A stretch of DNA of 64,000 nucleotides from Dysgonomonadaceae bacterium zrk40 (GCA_016916535.1 CP070278.1:182193-246192); one strand, 5' to 3'. Numbered from the stretch's first letter, positions 43,708 to 53,289 are shown. The notes: generated by a model from the letters alone, not told the origin. Program-made: numbers and translations.

Positions 43708-45090
43708 ATGACTTCTCAAACAGTCCTCAGGCTGGTGGGGATCTCCAAGGCCTTCGGTCCCGTAAAGGCATTGACGAATGTTAACTTCACGATCTCCCGG
43801 GGAGAAGTCGTCGGGCTTGTCGGCCACAATGGCGCCGGCAAGTCCACCCTCGTCAATGTCATGATGGATAACCTCAGGGTTGACTCCGGCCATATGGAAA
43901 TCGGCGCGAATGCCGAGATCCGCTGTGTCTTTCAGGAACTCTCGCTGTGCGCAAATCTCGATGTGGTGGAAAATGCCCGCCTCGTGCATCGCGGCCTGAA
44001 AGGCCCCGGCTGGCGCCGTCGCGCGGCGCAGATGATGCGCGCCTGCCTCGACGAGATTTTTCCCGACAATGACATAGACGTCGGTGCCAGGCTGTCGCAG
44101 TTGCCGATCGGGCAGCGCCAGATGGTCGAGGTCGCCAGAGCTTTTTCCGAACTCGACAAGCCATTGGCGATGGTCATTCTGGACGAGCCGACCTCGGCGC
44201 TTGGCGAAAAGGCAACCCGGCAGTTTCTCGATTACGTCGGAAAGACCGCCCGGCGCGGCGTTTCGATTGTCATCATCACGCACCGGCTCAACGAGATCTA
44301 TGCGGTTTCCGACGAGATCGTGGTGATGAAGGATGGAACGGTCGTCGCCCAGGCGCCGTCATCGGACCTGCCGAAAGAAAGGCTCGTTGCCCTCATGGGC
44401 GGCAATGGCGCCCCACGGCGGCAGCGGCAGGAGCGCGCCGGCAATACCGACAATGCGATCATGGTAACGGTTCCTGGCGCCGTCGAAGCCGTAGCCCGAA
44501 AAGGCGAGATCATCGGCTTTACCGGGCTAGATGGCCACGGCCAGCGCGAAGCCTTGCTGGCGATCCAGCTCGAGGGCCGCGGCACGGAAGTCCCGACCAG
44601 TTTCGTCGCCGGGGACAGGCAAAGCGATGGCGTGTTGCCGGTATGGACAATCGCCGAGAATCTTACGATTTCCTGTCTCGGCGCCATCCGGCGCGGCTTG
44701 TTTCTTTCCCATGCGACCGAGCAGACCTTCGCGGAGGACCGGCGGCAACGGATCGGGATTCGCGCCCGCGATATCAACCAGCGCCTCACCGAACTGAGCG
44801 GCGGAAACCAGCAGAAGGTGCTCTTGGCCCGCGCGCTGGCGGCGCCCGCGCCCATCGTCTTGCTCGATGACCCCATGCGGGGCGTGGATGTCGGCACCAA
44901 GGCCGAGTTCTACCGCATCATCAGGGAAGAAGCAGATGCCGGGCGAACCTTTGTGTGGTTCTCCACGGAGGTCGAAGAGCTGGAAAACTGCGATCGGGTC
45001 TATGTCTTTCGCGAAGGTCAGCCCGTTCACTGCATCGATCACCAGTCATTGTCGCAAGAGGCCATCATTGCAGCCTCGTTCCAGTCTTGA
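43708..45090 (+). CDS. Ribose-type sugar ABC transporter ATPase (two ABC domains)
   Basis: 460 residues, somewhat shorter than the usual 490-510. The first ABC domain has Walker A G-H-N-G-A-G-K-S at 39-46. The second has the degenerate nucleotide loop G-L-D-G-H-G-Q-R-E typical of RbsA C-terminal halves, followed by L-S-G-G-N-Q-Q-K-V and L-L-D-D-P-M-R-G-V-D. Only the N-terminal site is expected to be fully active. It follows the binding-protein gene by 16 bases. Confidence 0.9.
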   Translation: MTSQTVLRLVGISKAFGPVKALTNVNFTISRGEVVGLVGHNGAGKSTLVNVMMDNLRVDSGHMEIGANAEIRCVFQELSLCANLDVVENARLVHRGLKGPGWRRRAAQMMRACLDEIFPDNDIDVGARLSQLPIGQRQMVEVARAFSELDKPLAMVILDEPTSALGEKATRQFLDYVGKTARRGVSIVIITHRLNEIYAVSDEIVVMKDGTVVAQAPSSDLPKERLVALMGGNGAPRRQRQERAGNTDNAIMVTVPGAVEAVARKGEIIGFTGLDGHGQREALLAIQLEGRGTEVPTSFVAGDRQSDGVLPVWTIAENLTISCLGAIRRGLFLSHATEQTFAEDRRQRIGIRARDINQRLTELSGGNQQKVLLARALAAPAPIVLLDDPMRGVDVGTKAEFYRIIREEADAGRTFVWFSTEVEELENCDRVYVFREGQPVHCIDHQSLSQEAIIAASFQS

Positions 45091-45102
45091 AGGGTGTGCC
45101 TC

Positions 45103-46056
45103 ATGACCACCATGTCCGCCGCTCTGGCAGGGGGCAGGATCAGGCGCCTGACGCCGGTCCTTCTGCCCCTCCTGATACTCGTCATGCTTGTCGGCCTGGT
45201 GTTCGTCCTGCGCCCGAACACGATGAGCTATATGGGCCTCAACCTTCTGTTGAAGCTCTCTGTGCCCCTTATCTTTGCCGCGCTCAGCCAGATGCTGATC
45301 ATTTCGCAGGGCGACCTAGACCTTTCGACCGGGGCCTATGTCGGTTTCGTCACCTGCATTTCCGCCGTCTACCTCGCCGACCAGCCGATACTGGGCTGGA
45401 GCATCCTGATCGGCTCGGTTCTGCTGTACGGGCTTGTCGGGCTTGTCACCTGGTTGCGGCGGCTGCCGTCGATCGTGGTTACGCTCGGTATGTCCTTCGT
45501 CTGGCTCGGACTGGCCTTGTTCATCCTTCCATCGCCGGGCGGGCAGGCGCCTGACTGGCTGGTCGCACTGCCGCGTCTGCGCCCAGCGTTCATGCCGTTT
45601 CCCATCTGGACGGCCATTGTCTGCGTGATCGTTCTTGAATTCGGCCTGATGCGATCGTCCGCCGGGGTCGTGCTGCGCGGCGCCGGCGGCAATCCCCAGG
45701 CAATGGTGCGCGCGGGCTGGTCGGTCGCGGGATTGCGGGCCATCGCCTATCTGCTGGCCGGGGTGTGTGCGATGATCTCCGGCCTGTTGCTCTCCGGGCT
45801 CACCACCTCCGGCGCGCCGAATATCGCGCCATCCTATACGCTGCTTTCGATTGCCAGCGTCATTCTCGGCGGCGGCGCCTTCGTGGGCGGCATCGTATCG
45901 CCTTTCGGCGCGGTTGTCGGCGCCATCACCCTCACACTGGTTTCCTCGGTCCTGACTTTTCTGCATGTGCCTTCGGTCTGGCAGATCGGCGCGCAGGGCG
46001 GCCTTCTCATTCTTGTGCTGCTGTTGCGCGGCCTTCTCAAGGGAGACGATCAATGA
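45103..46056 (+). CDS. Ribose-type sugar ABC transporter permease 1
   Basis: 317 residues with about ten hydrophobic segments, RbsC fold. The conserved S-Q-G-D-L-D-L-S-T-G-A-Y-V-G segment (about residues 66-79) is the family hallmark. The ATG at 45103 follows the ATPase stop by 12 bases; a GTG at 45094 is the alternative. Its stop overlaps the second permease start (ATGA), so the two permeases probably form a heterodimer. Confidence 0.88.
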   Translation: MTTMSAALAGGRIRRLTPVLLPLLILVMLVGLVFVLRPNTMSYMGLNLLLKLSVPLIFAALSQMLIISQGDLDLSTGAYVGFVTCISAVYLADQPILGWSILIGSVLLYGLVGLVTWLRRLPSIVVTLGMSFVWLGLALFILPSPGGQAPDWLVALPRLRPAFMPFPIWTAIVCVIVLEFGLMRSSAGVVLRGAGGNPQAMVRAGWSVAGLRAIAYLLAGVCAMISGLLLSGLTTSGAPNIAPSYTLLSIASVILGGGAFVGGIVSPFGAVVGAITLTLVSSVLTFLHVPSVWQIGAQGGLLILVLLLRGLLKGDDQ

Positions 46057-47003
46057 CATCCGCCCTGTTTTCCCGCGCGATACGCAGGCCGCCGGTCGCC
46101 AGCTATGGGTTTATTGCGGCTGCGCTTCTGTGGGGCGGGACCATCCTGATGTCGGACGGACGCGGCGCCACGGAAATGCTGGCCATTGCCCTTTCGTTTT
46201 CGATTTTCACGGTCACCGTTGGCACCGGACAGATGTTCGTGATTGCGTCCGGCCCCGGCAATATCGACCTGTCCTGCTCCGCGGTCATCACGGCTTGCGC
46301 CTATCTGGGAATGAATGTGATGGGCGGTTCGTCCGTCATGCTGCCCCTTGGCATTCTTCTGGCGCTTGTCGCCGGCGGTCTGATCGGCGGGTTCAATTAT
46401 GGCCTTGTGCGCGCCCTGCGCATTCCGCCGATCATCGCGACGCTGGCCACGAGTTTCATTGTCATGTCGTTTGCGATGTGGGCCGGCGGCGACAGCACCG
46501 TCAAACCCCCGGCCTTGCTTTCGCAGTTCATGGACTGGCGGATCGCCGGCGTGCAGGTGGTTCTCGTTCTCGCTCTCCTAGGCTCGCTTTGTGTGCATAT
46601 CGTTCTTTCGCGCACGGAATACGGGCGTCATCTGCTTGCCATCGGCCAGAACGAGCGCGCGGCACGGCTGGCCGGGGTCAGAACCGAACGCGTGCGGATG
46701 ATCGCTTATGTCGTGTCCGGCGTGATGGCGGGGCTCTGCGGTGTGCTGCTGGCCGGCTTTACCGGCGGTGCAGCGCTCAACATGGGCGAATCCTATCTGA
46801 TGGAATCCGTGGCTGTCGCCGTTCTCGGCGGGACGGCCGTGTCCGGCGGCCGGGCCTCCGCCTTCGGCATCTGGGGCGCCGCGCTTTTTCTCAGCCTGCT
46901 GGTAACGCTGCTGAACACATCCGGCATCGCCGCCGGCTCGCGGTACATTTTCACCGGCATCACAATCCTTATCGTCATTCTGTTTGCCACGGAGCGCCGC
47001 TGA
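46053..47003 (+). CDS. Ribose-type sugar ABC transporter permease 2
   Basis: 316 residues, about ten hydrophobic segments, RbsC fold with the variant S-G-P-G-N-I-D-L-S-C-S motif. The start overlaps the previous stop (ATGA) and its own stop overlaps the dehydrogenase start (TGATG), a fully coupled operon. Longer upstream frames are open but non-coding. Confidence 0.88.
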   Translation: MTSALFSRAIRRPPVASYGFIAAALLWGGTILMSDGRGATEMLAIALSFSIFTVTVGTGQMFVIASGPGNIDLSCSAVITACAYLGMNVMGGSSVMLPLGILLALVAGGLIGGFNYGLVRALRIPPIIATLATSFIVMSFAMWAGGDSTVKPPALLSQFMDWRIAGVQVVLVLALLGSLCVHIVLSRTEYGRHLLAIGQNERAARLAGVRTERVRMIAYVVSGVMAGLCGVLLAGFTGGAALNMGESYLMESVAVAVLGGTAVSGGRASAFGIWGAALFLSLLVTLLNTSGIAAGSRYIFTGITILIVILFATERR

Positions 47004-48091
47004 TGCCTGCTTCTTCCGGCGGTTCGATTGCGGCCGCAGTGCTCCGTCTTCACGCCAAAGGCGACCTGCGCCTTGAAAGCGAAATGTCGGCGCGGCCAGG
47101 GCCGGGCCAGCTTCGGCTATCCATGGAGCGTGGCGGCATCTGCGGTTCCGACCTGCATTACTACGCCGACGGCGGCGTCGGGAAAATCCGCGTGCGCGCG
47201 CCGATCATACTCGGCCACGAGGCCGCGGGCCGGGTCGAATCCGTCGGCCAGGACGTGGCGGGCTTTCAACCCGGCATGCTGGTTGCAGTCAATCCAAGCC
47301 GGCCTTGCGGCCATTGCCGGTTTTGTCTTTCGGGGCGCGAGCGGCACTGCACGGATATGCATTTCATGGGCAGCGCGATGTTTCTGCCGCATGAACAGGG
47401 TCTGTATCGCACGGCGCTGACGGTCGACGCGCGTCAGTGTTTCCGGTTTCCCGACGGTATCGGCGCTGGCGAGGCGGCCTGCGCGGAACCGCTGGCGGTC
47501 AGCCTGCACGCGGTCTCCCGCGTTGCCGGCGGGCTGACGGGGCGGCGGGTTCTGGTTACCGGCGCGGGGCCGATCGGCTGCCTGACGATTGCCGCGGCAA
47601 GGGTGGCCGGCGCCGCGCACATCGTTGCAAGCGATCTCAATGCGCAACCGCTTGAGATTGCACGGCGTATGGGCGCGAATGCGACGGTTGACCTGCGCGA
47701 GCGTCCCGACGGCGTTCTCGAGGAAGGCACGTATGACGTGGCGTTTGAATGCTCGGCCGCGCCGCAGGCTGCCGCAAGCGCGGTCGAGGCGCTCGAGCCC
47801 GGCGGCGTGCTGGTGCAGGTCGGCGTTGCAGGTGTTGCGGAATTGCCGATGGGCCGCATGGTCGCCCGCGAGATTGCCTATCTCGGTTCCCACCGGTTCG
47901 ACCGGGAATTCGCCGAGGCCGTGACGGCCATAGGCAACCGCCGCATCGACGTCCGCCCGATCATTTCGGGGACCTACCCGATGGCGCATGCCGACGAGGC
48001 CTTCAAGGCCGCACTGGACAAGAGCAGAAGTTGCAAGGTGCAGATCGCCCTCGACACGCTCGACACCCCCCTGGAACGAGGAGAAAGCTGA
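47003..48091 (+). CDS. Zinc-dependent alcohol/polyol dehydrogenase (L-idonate 5-dehydrogenase type)
   Basis: 362 residues, medium-chain dehydrogenase. Catalytic zinc residues are in G-I-C-G-S-D-L-H-Y-Y and L-G-H-E-A-A-G. The structural zinc cluster is C-G-H-C-R-F-C with a later C. The NAD(P) motif reads T-G-A-G-P-I-G. The wording fits L-idonate 5-dehydrogenase/sorbitol dehydrogenase. Being next to uxuA and in the absence of uxuB, it may oxidise or reduce the aldonate/uronate that feeds mannonate. The start overlaps the permease stop. Confidence 0.85.
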   Translation: MPASSGGSIAAAVLRLHAKGDLRLESEMSARPGPGQLRLSMERGGICGSDLHYYADGGVGKIRVRAPIILGHEAAGRVESVGQDVAGFQPGMLVAVNPSRPCGHCRFCLSGRERHCTDMHFMGSAMFLPHEQGLYRTALTVDARQCFRFPDGIGAGEAACAEPLAVSLHAVSRVAGGLTGRRVLVTGAGPIGCLTIAAARVAGAAHIVASDLNAQPLEIARRMGANATVDLRERPDGVLEEGTYDVAFECSAAPQAAASAVEALEPGGVLVQVGVAGVAELPMGRMVAREIAYLGSHRFDREFAEAVTAIGNRRIDVRPIISGTYPMAHADEAFKAALDKSRSCKVQIALDTLDTPLERGES

Positions 48092-49317
48092 TGCAGCGGA
48101 CATGGCGCTGGTTCGGTCCCGCAGACCGCGTGACCATTGAAAACATGATGCAAGCCGGCGTGGAAGGCGTGGTTTCAGCCTTGCATCACGTGCCGACCGG
48201 CGCGGTGTGGAGCCCGGCGGAGATTGCGCAGCGCCAGCAGCAGATCGCAACCGCCGCCGCCGGCAAACCCTCGGGGTTGCGCTGGAGCGTCGTTGAATCG
48301 CTTCCAGTGTCGGAAGACATCAAGAAGCAGAAGCGCAACTGGAAAACCCATATCGCCAACTGGAAGACCAGCATGCGGCACCTTGCCGAAGCGGGTATCG
48401 ACGTCATCTGCTACAATTTCATGCCGGTTCTGGACTGGACGCGCACGGACCTAGCCTGGGAACTGCCGAACGGTGCGCGCTGCATGCGCTTCGACCTCAT
48501 CGATTTCGCCGCCTTCGACATCCATATCCTCTGCCGGAGCGGCGCCGCGGAGGATTTTCCGCAAGAGGTTCGCGCCGCAGCCGCGGCGCGCTTCGCGGCC
48601 ATGGACGAGGCGGACAGGCAGCGGATCACCGCCAATGTCGTTTTCGGTCTTCCGGGCGCCGCCGAAACCTTCACGCTTGACGATGTGCGTACGCAACTCC
48701 AGGAATATGACGGTATTTCCGAACAGCGCCTGCGCACCCATCTGGTGGACTTCCTGTCCGAAGTTGCGCCTTTGGCGGAGGAGCTGGGCATGCGGCTCTG
48801 CTGCCACCCGGACGATCCGCCATTTCCCTTGCTCGGCCTGCCGCGGATCATGTCGACTGCGGAACACTATCGCCTGATACTGGAGGCCGTCGATCTTCCC
48901 TCCAATGGCATTACGCTATGCACCGGCTCGCTCGGCTCGCGTCCCGACAACGACCCCGTGGCCTTCATGAAACGCCTCGGCGGTCGGGTGCATTTTCTGC
49001 ACCTGCGCAATGTCAGGATTGAAGGTTCGGCGATCATGAATTCGTTTTATGAGGACGAGCATCTGAGCGGCCATACGAATATGGCCGCAATGGTGGAGGC
49101 GGTCGTGGAAGAAGAGGCGCGTCGCAAGGCCGCTGGCCGAGCAGACTGGTCCATTCCCATGCGCCCCGACCATGGGCACGATATCCTCGACGATATCGGC
49201 CGAAAGGCACAGCCCGGCTATCCGGCGATCGGCCGGCTCAAGGGCCTGGCGGAACTGAAGGGGCTTTATACCGCGTTTGAATACGCAAGGACCAAAGAAG
49301 GCAGCCAGATCAACTGA
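48091..49317 (+). CDS. uxuA: Mannonate dehydratase (UxuA family)
   Basis: 408 residues. The start M-Q-R-T-W-R-W-F-G-P and the blocks W-S-V-V-E-S-L-P-V-S-E-D-I-K and C-C-H-P-D-D-P-P match UxuA, which dehydrates D-mannonate to 2-keto-3-deoxy-D-gluconate using Fe/Mn. H and D residues of the metal site are present in C-C-H-P-D-D and M-R-P-D-H-G-H. It overlaps the dehydrogenase stop and ends the operon. Confidence 0.92.
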   Translation: MQRTWRWFGPADRVTIENMMQAGVEGVVSALHHVPTGAVWSPAEIAQRQQQIATAAAGKPSGLRWSVVESLPVSEDIKKQKRNWKTHIANWKTSMRHLAEAGIDVICYNFMPVLDWTRTDLAWELPNGARCMRFDLIDFAAFDIHILCRSGAAEDFPQEVRAAAAARFAAMDEADRQRITANVVFGLPGAAETFTLDDVRTQLQEYDGISEQRLRTHLVDFLSEVAPLAEELGMRLCCHPDDPPFPLLGLPRIMSTAEHYRLILEAVDLPSNGITLCTGSLGSRPDNDPVAFMKRLGGRVHFLHLRNVRIEGSAIMNSFYEDEHLSGHTNMAAMVEAVVEEEARRKAAGRADWSIPMRPDHGHDILDDIGRKAQPGYPAIGRLKGLAELKGLYTAFEYARTKEGSQIN

Positions 49318-50177
49318 GTTTCACGGCGCGCAGGCCGCCAGCAGCTGCATCTCTCATGCGTCCCTCGGTTTGAAATATTCCATCGTTCAACGCGCATCGC
49401 AATCCTTCTGCGCGCAATCTGCGCGTGTTCGATGAACCTCATCGTCAATGTCAAAAACCTGCTGGTTCCGGACGAGATCGGATATCTGCTCCTTGGCGGC
49501 ACCTTGCCTCTGCCGAGAACCCTCTCAACAGCCAGATCTTTGCTGGTTTCAGGGAGCACTACACACTGCCCCGCAGACTATCCCGAAAAATGAAGGAAGT
49601 GCAGGGTTCAGGCTAGTGGGTCTACTGAGCCATAGAAAAAGGCGCGATTCGCGAGAACGGAACTTACCGTTTAAAAACTCGCTCATCGCTCGGATGCTCG
49701 TCCAGGTTTTTCTCACTCTCACAACCCGCGTTTGTCGCCTGCATCTCATTGGTGCACCTTACTTCGAAACAACAACATCCAATGCCAGCGGCTGCTTCCG
49801 AAGCCTTTGTGTGACCGGAGTTTTTGTCTGGCAAACAGACGCCACAGGGCTTTCTACGGATGATGAAATTGTTAGTTTTGGTGCATCAGTCGTAGTGCAC
49901 AGATTTTCCTTTTCTCGCATCTCCTTGAAGATCAAAATCGATTTTTCTTCGGAAAGCGTGACCGCCTCACGAAGATGGGAAAAAATTTATTATATGTTGT
50001 TTTTTCGCATTTATATTCATTTCTCATTTGGATTTGAGTCCGAGACACAATTTTTAAGAACTTTCGCCTTAAATCATTGCTTTGTCGAAATGGTAAAAAA
50101 TTCATCAGTATTTTTTATTGACGGAGGAAATTCTATCTACTGCCAAATAGCGCAAACCAGCCGAATCACCCAGAGGG
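49318..50177. other. Gene-free, AT-rich stretch
   Basis: 860 bases downstream of uxuA. GC falls steadily and is low between about 49950 and 50160. A 263-codon frame is open but reads as random composition, with no start signal. One copy of the TTTTCGCAT motif found upstream of the RTX operon lies at 50002-50010. I see no RNA gene or promoter that I can defend. Confidence 0.5.
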
Positions 50178-50444
50178 ATGACGATATCGATGCTCGCCGC
50201 GCTCCCCTTCGATCTTTCCGACCCCGACCACCGGGCTGAGTACTTCCGCGTGGTGATGAGCCGCAAGAAACTTCGCCTGGAAGACGTGGCGGACGGTATT
50301 CAGATGAGCAAGAGCATTGTGAGCGCTGCGCTCAACGGCAAAAAGCAGTCGAGAAAGCTCGTGCGCGCAATCGCAACTTACCTCGAACTTGATCCAGATA
50401 TGTTTTTTGCAGAAAAGCCAAACCAAACCCCACGAAGGGAATAG
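50178..50444 (+). CDS. Small helix-turn-helix DNA-binding protein
   Basis: 88 residues from the ATG at 50178; a start at 50190 is also possible. A Cro/XRE-like helix-turn-helix is likely at about residues 34-55 (L-E-D-V-A-D-G-I-Q-M-S-K-S-I-V-S-A-A-L-N-G). The following L-V-R-A-I-A-T-Y-L-E-L-D-P-D-M-F-F is typical of the XRE C-terminal helix. It is isolated, in AT-rich mobile DNA, and probably an autoregulated repressor from an old element. A hairpin follows the stop codon. Confidence 0.6.
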   Translation: MTISMLAALPFDLSDPDHRAEYFRVVMSRKKLRLEDVADGIQMSKSIVSAALNGKKQSRKLVRAIATYLELDPDMFFAEKPNQTPRRE

Positions 50445-50449
50445 GACAT

Positions 50450-50472
50450 AAGATTACCAGTCAGGTAATCTT
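50450..50472 (+). terminator. Hairpin after the small HTH gene
   Basis: Perfect nine-base arms AAGATTACC (50450-50458) and GGTAATCTT (50464-50472) around AGTCA, six bases after the stop codon. There is no T-run, so termination efficiency is uncertain; it could also be a regulator site. Confidence 0.4.
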
Positions 50473-50629
50473 CGTTCGGCACGATCAACGCTGATAACAA
50501 AGTATATTGTAAGCGTCCCTAACTCCCCTAGTTAACGATGATAATCGTTAAAAAACAAAGACTTGTAAATTTCATCAAAACAAAAAATTAACTATTTTTC
50601 AAGCCAGAAAGTGGGTGACAAAAGCCCAC

Positions 50630-50937
50630 CTAAGCACGATTGCCTCCGAAAACGACACGGAGATTACCAGCATGGCGATCGTCAAATGGTGCCAGGAGCC
50701 ATGTTGAATGGCACCAAATCGCTCCTGACAAGCCGATGCAGAAGGGCTTTCTCGAAAGCGTCAATGGCAACTTCCGCCTCCTGGCCTAAATTTACTCCGC
50801 CGCTCACACTTCAAGCGCATGTCGCCATCTCCGCATGGAAGGAGGATTACGACGCAAACAGACCGCACTCATCGCTGGGCAATATCACGCTCAACGAGTT
50901 CGCAATGAAGATGGCACCGGAAAAACAGGCCACTTGA
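50630..50937 (+). pseudogene. Remnant of an IS3-family transposase (OrfB, C-terminal part)
   Basis: Three frames together give the end of an IS3 OrfB: S-E-N-D-T-E-I-T-S-M-A-I, then (frameshift) E-W-H-Q-I-A-P-D-K-P-M-Q-K-G-F and E-S-V-N-G, then (frameshift) W-K-E-D-Y-D-A-N-R-P-H-S-S-L-G. These match D-N-G-x-E-F, W-x-x-I-A-P-G-K-P-x-Q-N and Y-N-x-x-R-P-H-S-S-L of intact enzymes. Two frameshifts and a stop make it inactive. Confidence 0.75.
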
Positions 50938-50970
50938 GGCCAGATTGCAAACCCAAGACTCTCTGGAGAA

Positions 50971-50985
50971 ATGTAAGCGTTACAT
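50971..50985. promoter_or_regulatory. LacI-type operator-like palindrome
   Basis: ATGTAAGCGTTACAT has six-base inverted arms ATGTAA/TTACAT around GCG. This is the form of many LacI/GalR-family operators. It lies just upstream of the RNA candidate at 51025. A chance or IS-end origin is possible. Confidence 0.35.
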
Positions 50986-51024
50986 CCAGCCCCTTTTTTA
51001 GTTTCTTCCCATGGTGGGGTGGGT

Positions 51025-51085
51025 ATCGGTATATTGGCGCGTAGCGCCAATATAGAGACGGATTCTCTGCGAGATCCGTTTTTTT
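51025..51085 (+). ncRNA. Candidate small RNA with two hairpins and an intrinsic terminator
   Basis: A perfect 11-pair hairpin (TATATTGGCGC 51030-51040, loop GTA, GCGCCAATATA 51044-51054) is followed by a second hairpin made of ACGGAT (51058-51063) and CTC, loop TGC, GAG and ATCCGT (51074-51079), then seven T residues (51079-51085). The second element is a textbook intrinsic terminator on the forward strand. No coding frame runs into it, since the IS3 remnant is dead. It may end a small RNA whose start is upstream of 51030. Promoter not identified. Confidence 0.5.
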
Positions 51086-51651
51086 GAATCCTGTCAATTA
51101 ATTGATTTAAAACGATTTTTACGTCAATAAGCACTCACTTCAACTGACTGGGTGCGCTGTTGGCGTGATATCGGCGGATCGGAAGCGATGACACGGGTTC
51201 TGTGCCTGGTTGATTCGCCGTATGCGTCAGCGTCGTTGACGCCTCTCTAGTGTCTATTCGTCTGGGTGCATTTCATGCGTCCAGCGTAATAGCAGACCGG
51301 CAGGGTGTCGCAGCGGCCCGGATGACGGGGTCGGCGGCAATCAATCGACGTTTGATGGTTCTGGGATCGGACTCGGTGACTGGCTTATCGACCGTATTCG
51401 CCATGATCAGGCGCATGACATCTGACCACGAGGTCGGCCATGAACGAAGGCTTGTTGTTTTGAAGCGGATCCATCGGAGACGCCAGAAGCTATTGGCTTT
51501 CTGCTCAAGCACGGCTTTTGCTGGATTGCCCGCGCATCCGGCGTGCGCCAGGTGGGTTGCCGTTTGCCGTATCCGATTTCGGCGAGTTGGAGGCGGTCAC
51601 TATCCGGCTCGGCAATTGATGCCGACGAACCATGCGCTTGCCCCTCGGCAA

Positions 51652-53289
51652 TTATGCCTGACGCAACTCCAGCGGCGCATTCCAGGGGAGAAGCTTTTCG
51701 TAGTCGACGGTTCCGCGATTGCGGCTGATCTCGTCGAATATCCATTTCAGGTAGGGTTCGACCCTGACCCTGTTCAGCTTGCAGGTCTCGACGATCGAGG
51801 ACAGGATTGCCCATGCCTCGAAACCTTCATCGCTGCCGACGAAGAGGGCATTCTTTGCGAGCAGCTTCGTCGGTTTGAACAGGCGTTCGACAGCGTTCGT
51901 ATCGAGATCGATACGCCCGTCATCAACGAACATGGTCAGGCCTGCCCAATGATTGAGGACATAGTGGATGGCCTTGCGCATGCCGTTGTTGACGACATGG
52001 ATTTCAGCGAGCTCGATGAGCCTGCATCGCAGCCGGTCGAGTATCGGTTGTGACAGTTTTCGTCTCACCGACCGTCGATGATCGGGCGGTTTGCCATTGA
52101 TCTTGCCCTCGACGGCGTAAAGTTCGGCGATGATCTGGATGATGTCATCAGCATCCGGCGTCTTGTTAGCATCAAACTCGTCGGTGAACTTGCGCCGTGC
52201 ATGGCTCCAGCATTTCGGCGACTTGATGCCCGCAACACAGGTGCCCGGCGTTCCGAGCCGTCCATAGCCGGAATAGGCATCCGTCTGCACGATGGCGGTC
52301 ATGCCTGAGAGAATTTCATGAATGCGTTTCATCGATCGCGTCGGGCCGACATAGTAGATGACCAGCGGCGGACGGTTGCCGCCGAAGGAGCGGTCGTCAC
52401 GATGAAGGGCGTACAGGTAAACCTGGCGGGTTCTGCCCCGACCCGGATCGAGCTCCTTCATGGGGCTCTCGTCCATGAACAGCCGCCAGCTTTCGGACCG
52501 TGCTTCGCTCTCGATCCGTTGCCACATGGGAAGGAGAGCGCCGAGTGCCACCGCCGTTGCCCAGCGCATCAGCGTGGAACGCGGATAACTTATGCCACAA
52601 GCCTCGAAAAGCCGCTCCTGCCTGTACCAGGGGAGATAGCAGTCAAACCGCATGGCGATCGAATGCGCCAGAAGGCCATTGCTGAAGGTGGTTCCTCTGA
52701 TCAGCGCGGGTTCAAAGGGCGTGCCGACCATCTTGCCCTGAAGGCAACGATATTTCGGGTATTTGCGAACAGCGATATAGAATTGCGCGGGAATTAACTC
52801 CGGCGTCTCCTTGATGTCGTAGTCGCGGATTGTTCCGCCGCAACCGCAGGGACAGAGGCCATCCTTGGTACCCATGTAGAATTCGCGCCGTTCAAGATGG
52901 GGCGGCCATACGCGCGTGCCGCGCCCGGACTGGTTTCGCGGCTTCGCCTCCGAGGTCGTCGTGCCTTCGGCAGGTTTGCCCTCTCCAGTCTCTGGCTGAC
53001 CATAGGAACCCGTGCCGGACTTGTCTCTATCTTTGCCTTTCTGGGGATTGGTATCGGCGCTCGGGCCGAATTTCATCTTGTTGAGCTTGGCAATCTGCCC
53101 GCCAAGCCTTTTGATCTCAACCTCGAGCACACGTATTGTCGCCGTCAGCTTCTGGTTTTCGGCCTGCAGATCGTCATTGTCGGAGATCACGGTGCGCCAA
53201 AGCTCGTCGAGCCGGTGAGCGATCAAAGCCCCGTCGGCAACGGCAGCATCCAGAATATCCTGCTTTATGTTTTCGATCGTATCGAGCAT
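51652..53289 (-). CDS. tnpC: IS66-family transposase (TnpC type)
   Basis: 545 residues from the ATG at 53289; a GTG at 53313 is possible. The order is a coiled-coil N-terminus (about 30-75), an E-x-x-P-like zinc-finger region C-P-C-G-C-G-G, then the DDE core with F-M-D-E-S-P and T-D-A-Y-S-G-Y, and the C-terminal L-P-W-N-A typical of IS66. The frame is intact. Neither TnpA nor TnpB is found upstream, so this is either a TnpC-only element (ISBst12-like) or a partial copy. I could not define terminal repeats or a target duplication. Confidence 0.9.
   Translation of the reverse strand: MLDTIENIKQDILDAAVADGALIAHRLDELWRTVISDNDDLQAENQKLTATIRVLEVEIKRLGGQIAKLNKMKFGPSADTNPQKGKDRDKSGTGSYGQPETGEGKPAEGTTTSEAKPRNQSGRGTRVWPPHLERREFYMGTKDGLCPCGCGGTIRDYDIKETPELIPAQFYIAVRKYPKYRCLQGKMVGTPFEPALIRGTTFSNGLLAHSIAMRFDCYLPWYRQERLFEACGISYPRSTLMRWATAVALGALLPMWQRIESEARSESWRLFMDESPMKELDPGRGRTRQVYLYALHRDDRSFGGNRPPLVIYYVGPTRSMKRIHEILSGMTAIVQTDAYSGYGRLGTPGTCVAGIKSPKCWSHARRKFTDEFDANKTPDADDIIQIIAELYAVEGKINGKPPDHRRSVRRKLSQPILDRLRCRLIELAEIHVVNNGMRKAIHYVLNHWAGLTMFVDDGRIDLDTNAVERLFKPTKLLAKNALFVGSDEGFEAWAILSSIVETCKLNRVRVEPYLKWIFDEISRNRGTVDYEKLLPWNAPLELRQA

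Larger units (their letters stand above)
50938..51651. other. Intergenic region between the IS3 remnant and the IS66 transposase
   Basis: No gene is supported. It holds a LacI-type palindrome, a two-hairpin RNA candidate with a terminator (both listed separately) and about 400 bases downstream of the IS66 gene with short open frames on both strands. A reverse frame ending at 51273 (79 codons) reads fairly naturally but has no recognised family. Confidence 0.5.

Noticed and set aside
49448..50239. 263-codon forward frame after uxuA
   Set aside because: Composition changes along the frame with GC content, there is no ribosome binding site, and it overlaps the HTH gene.
50510..50985. IS66 terminal repeats beginning GTAAGCG
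   Set aside because: GTAAGCG occurs at about 50515 and 50973, but both are in the same orientation and no inverted partner is found right of the transposase; the second is part of a palindrome.
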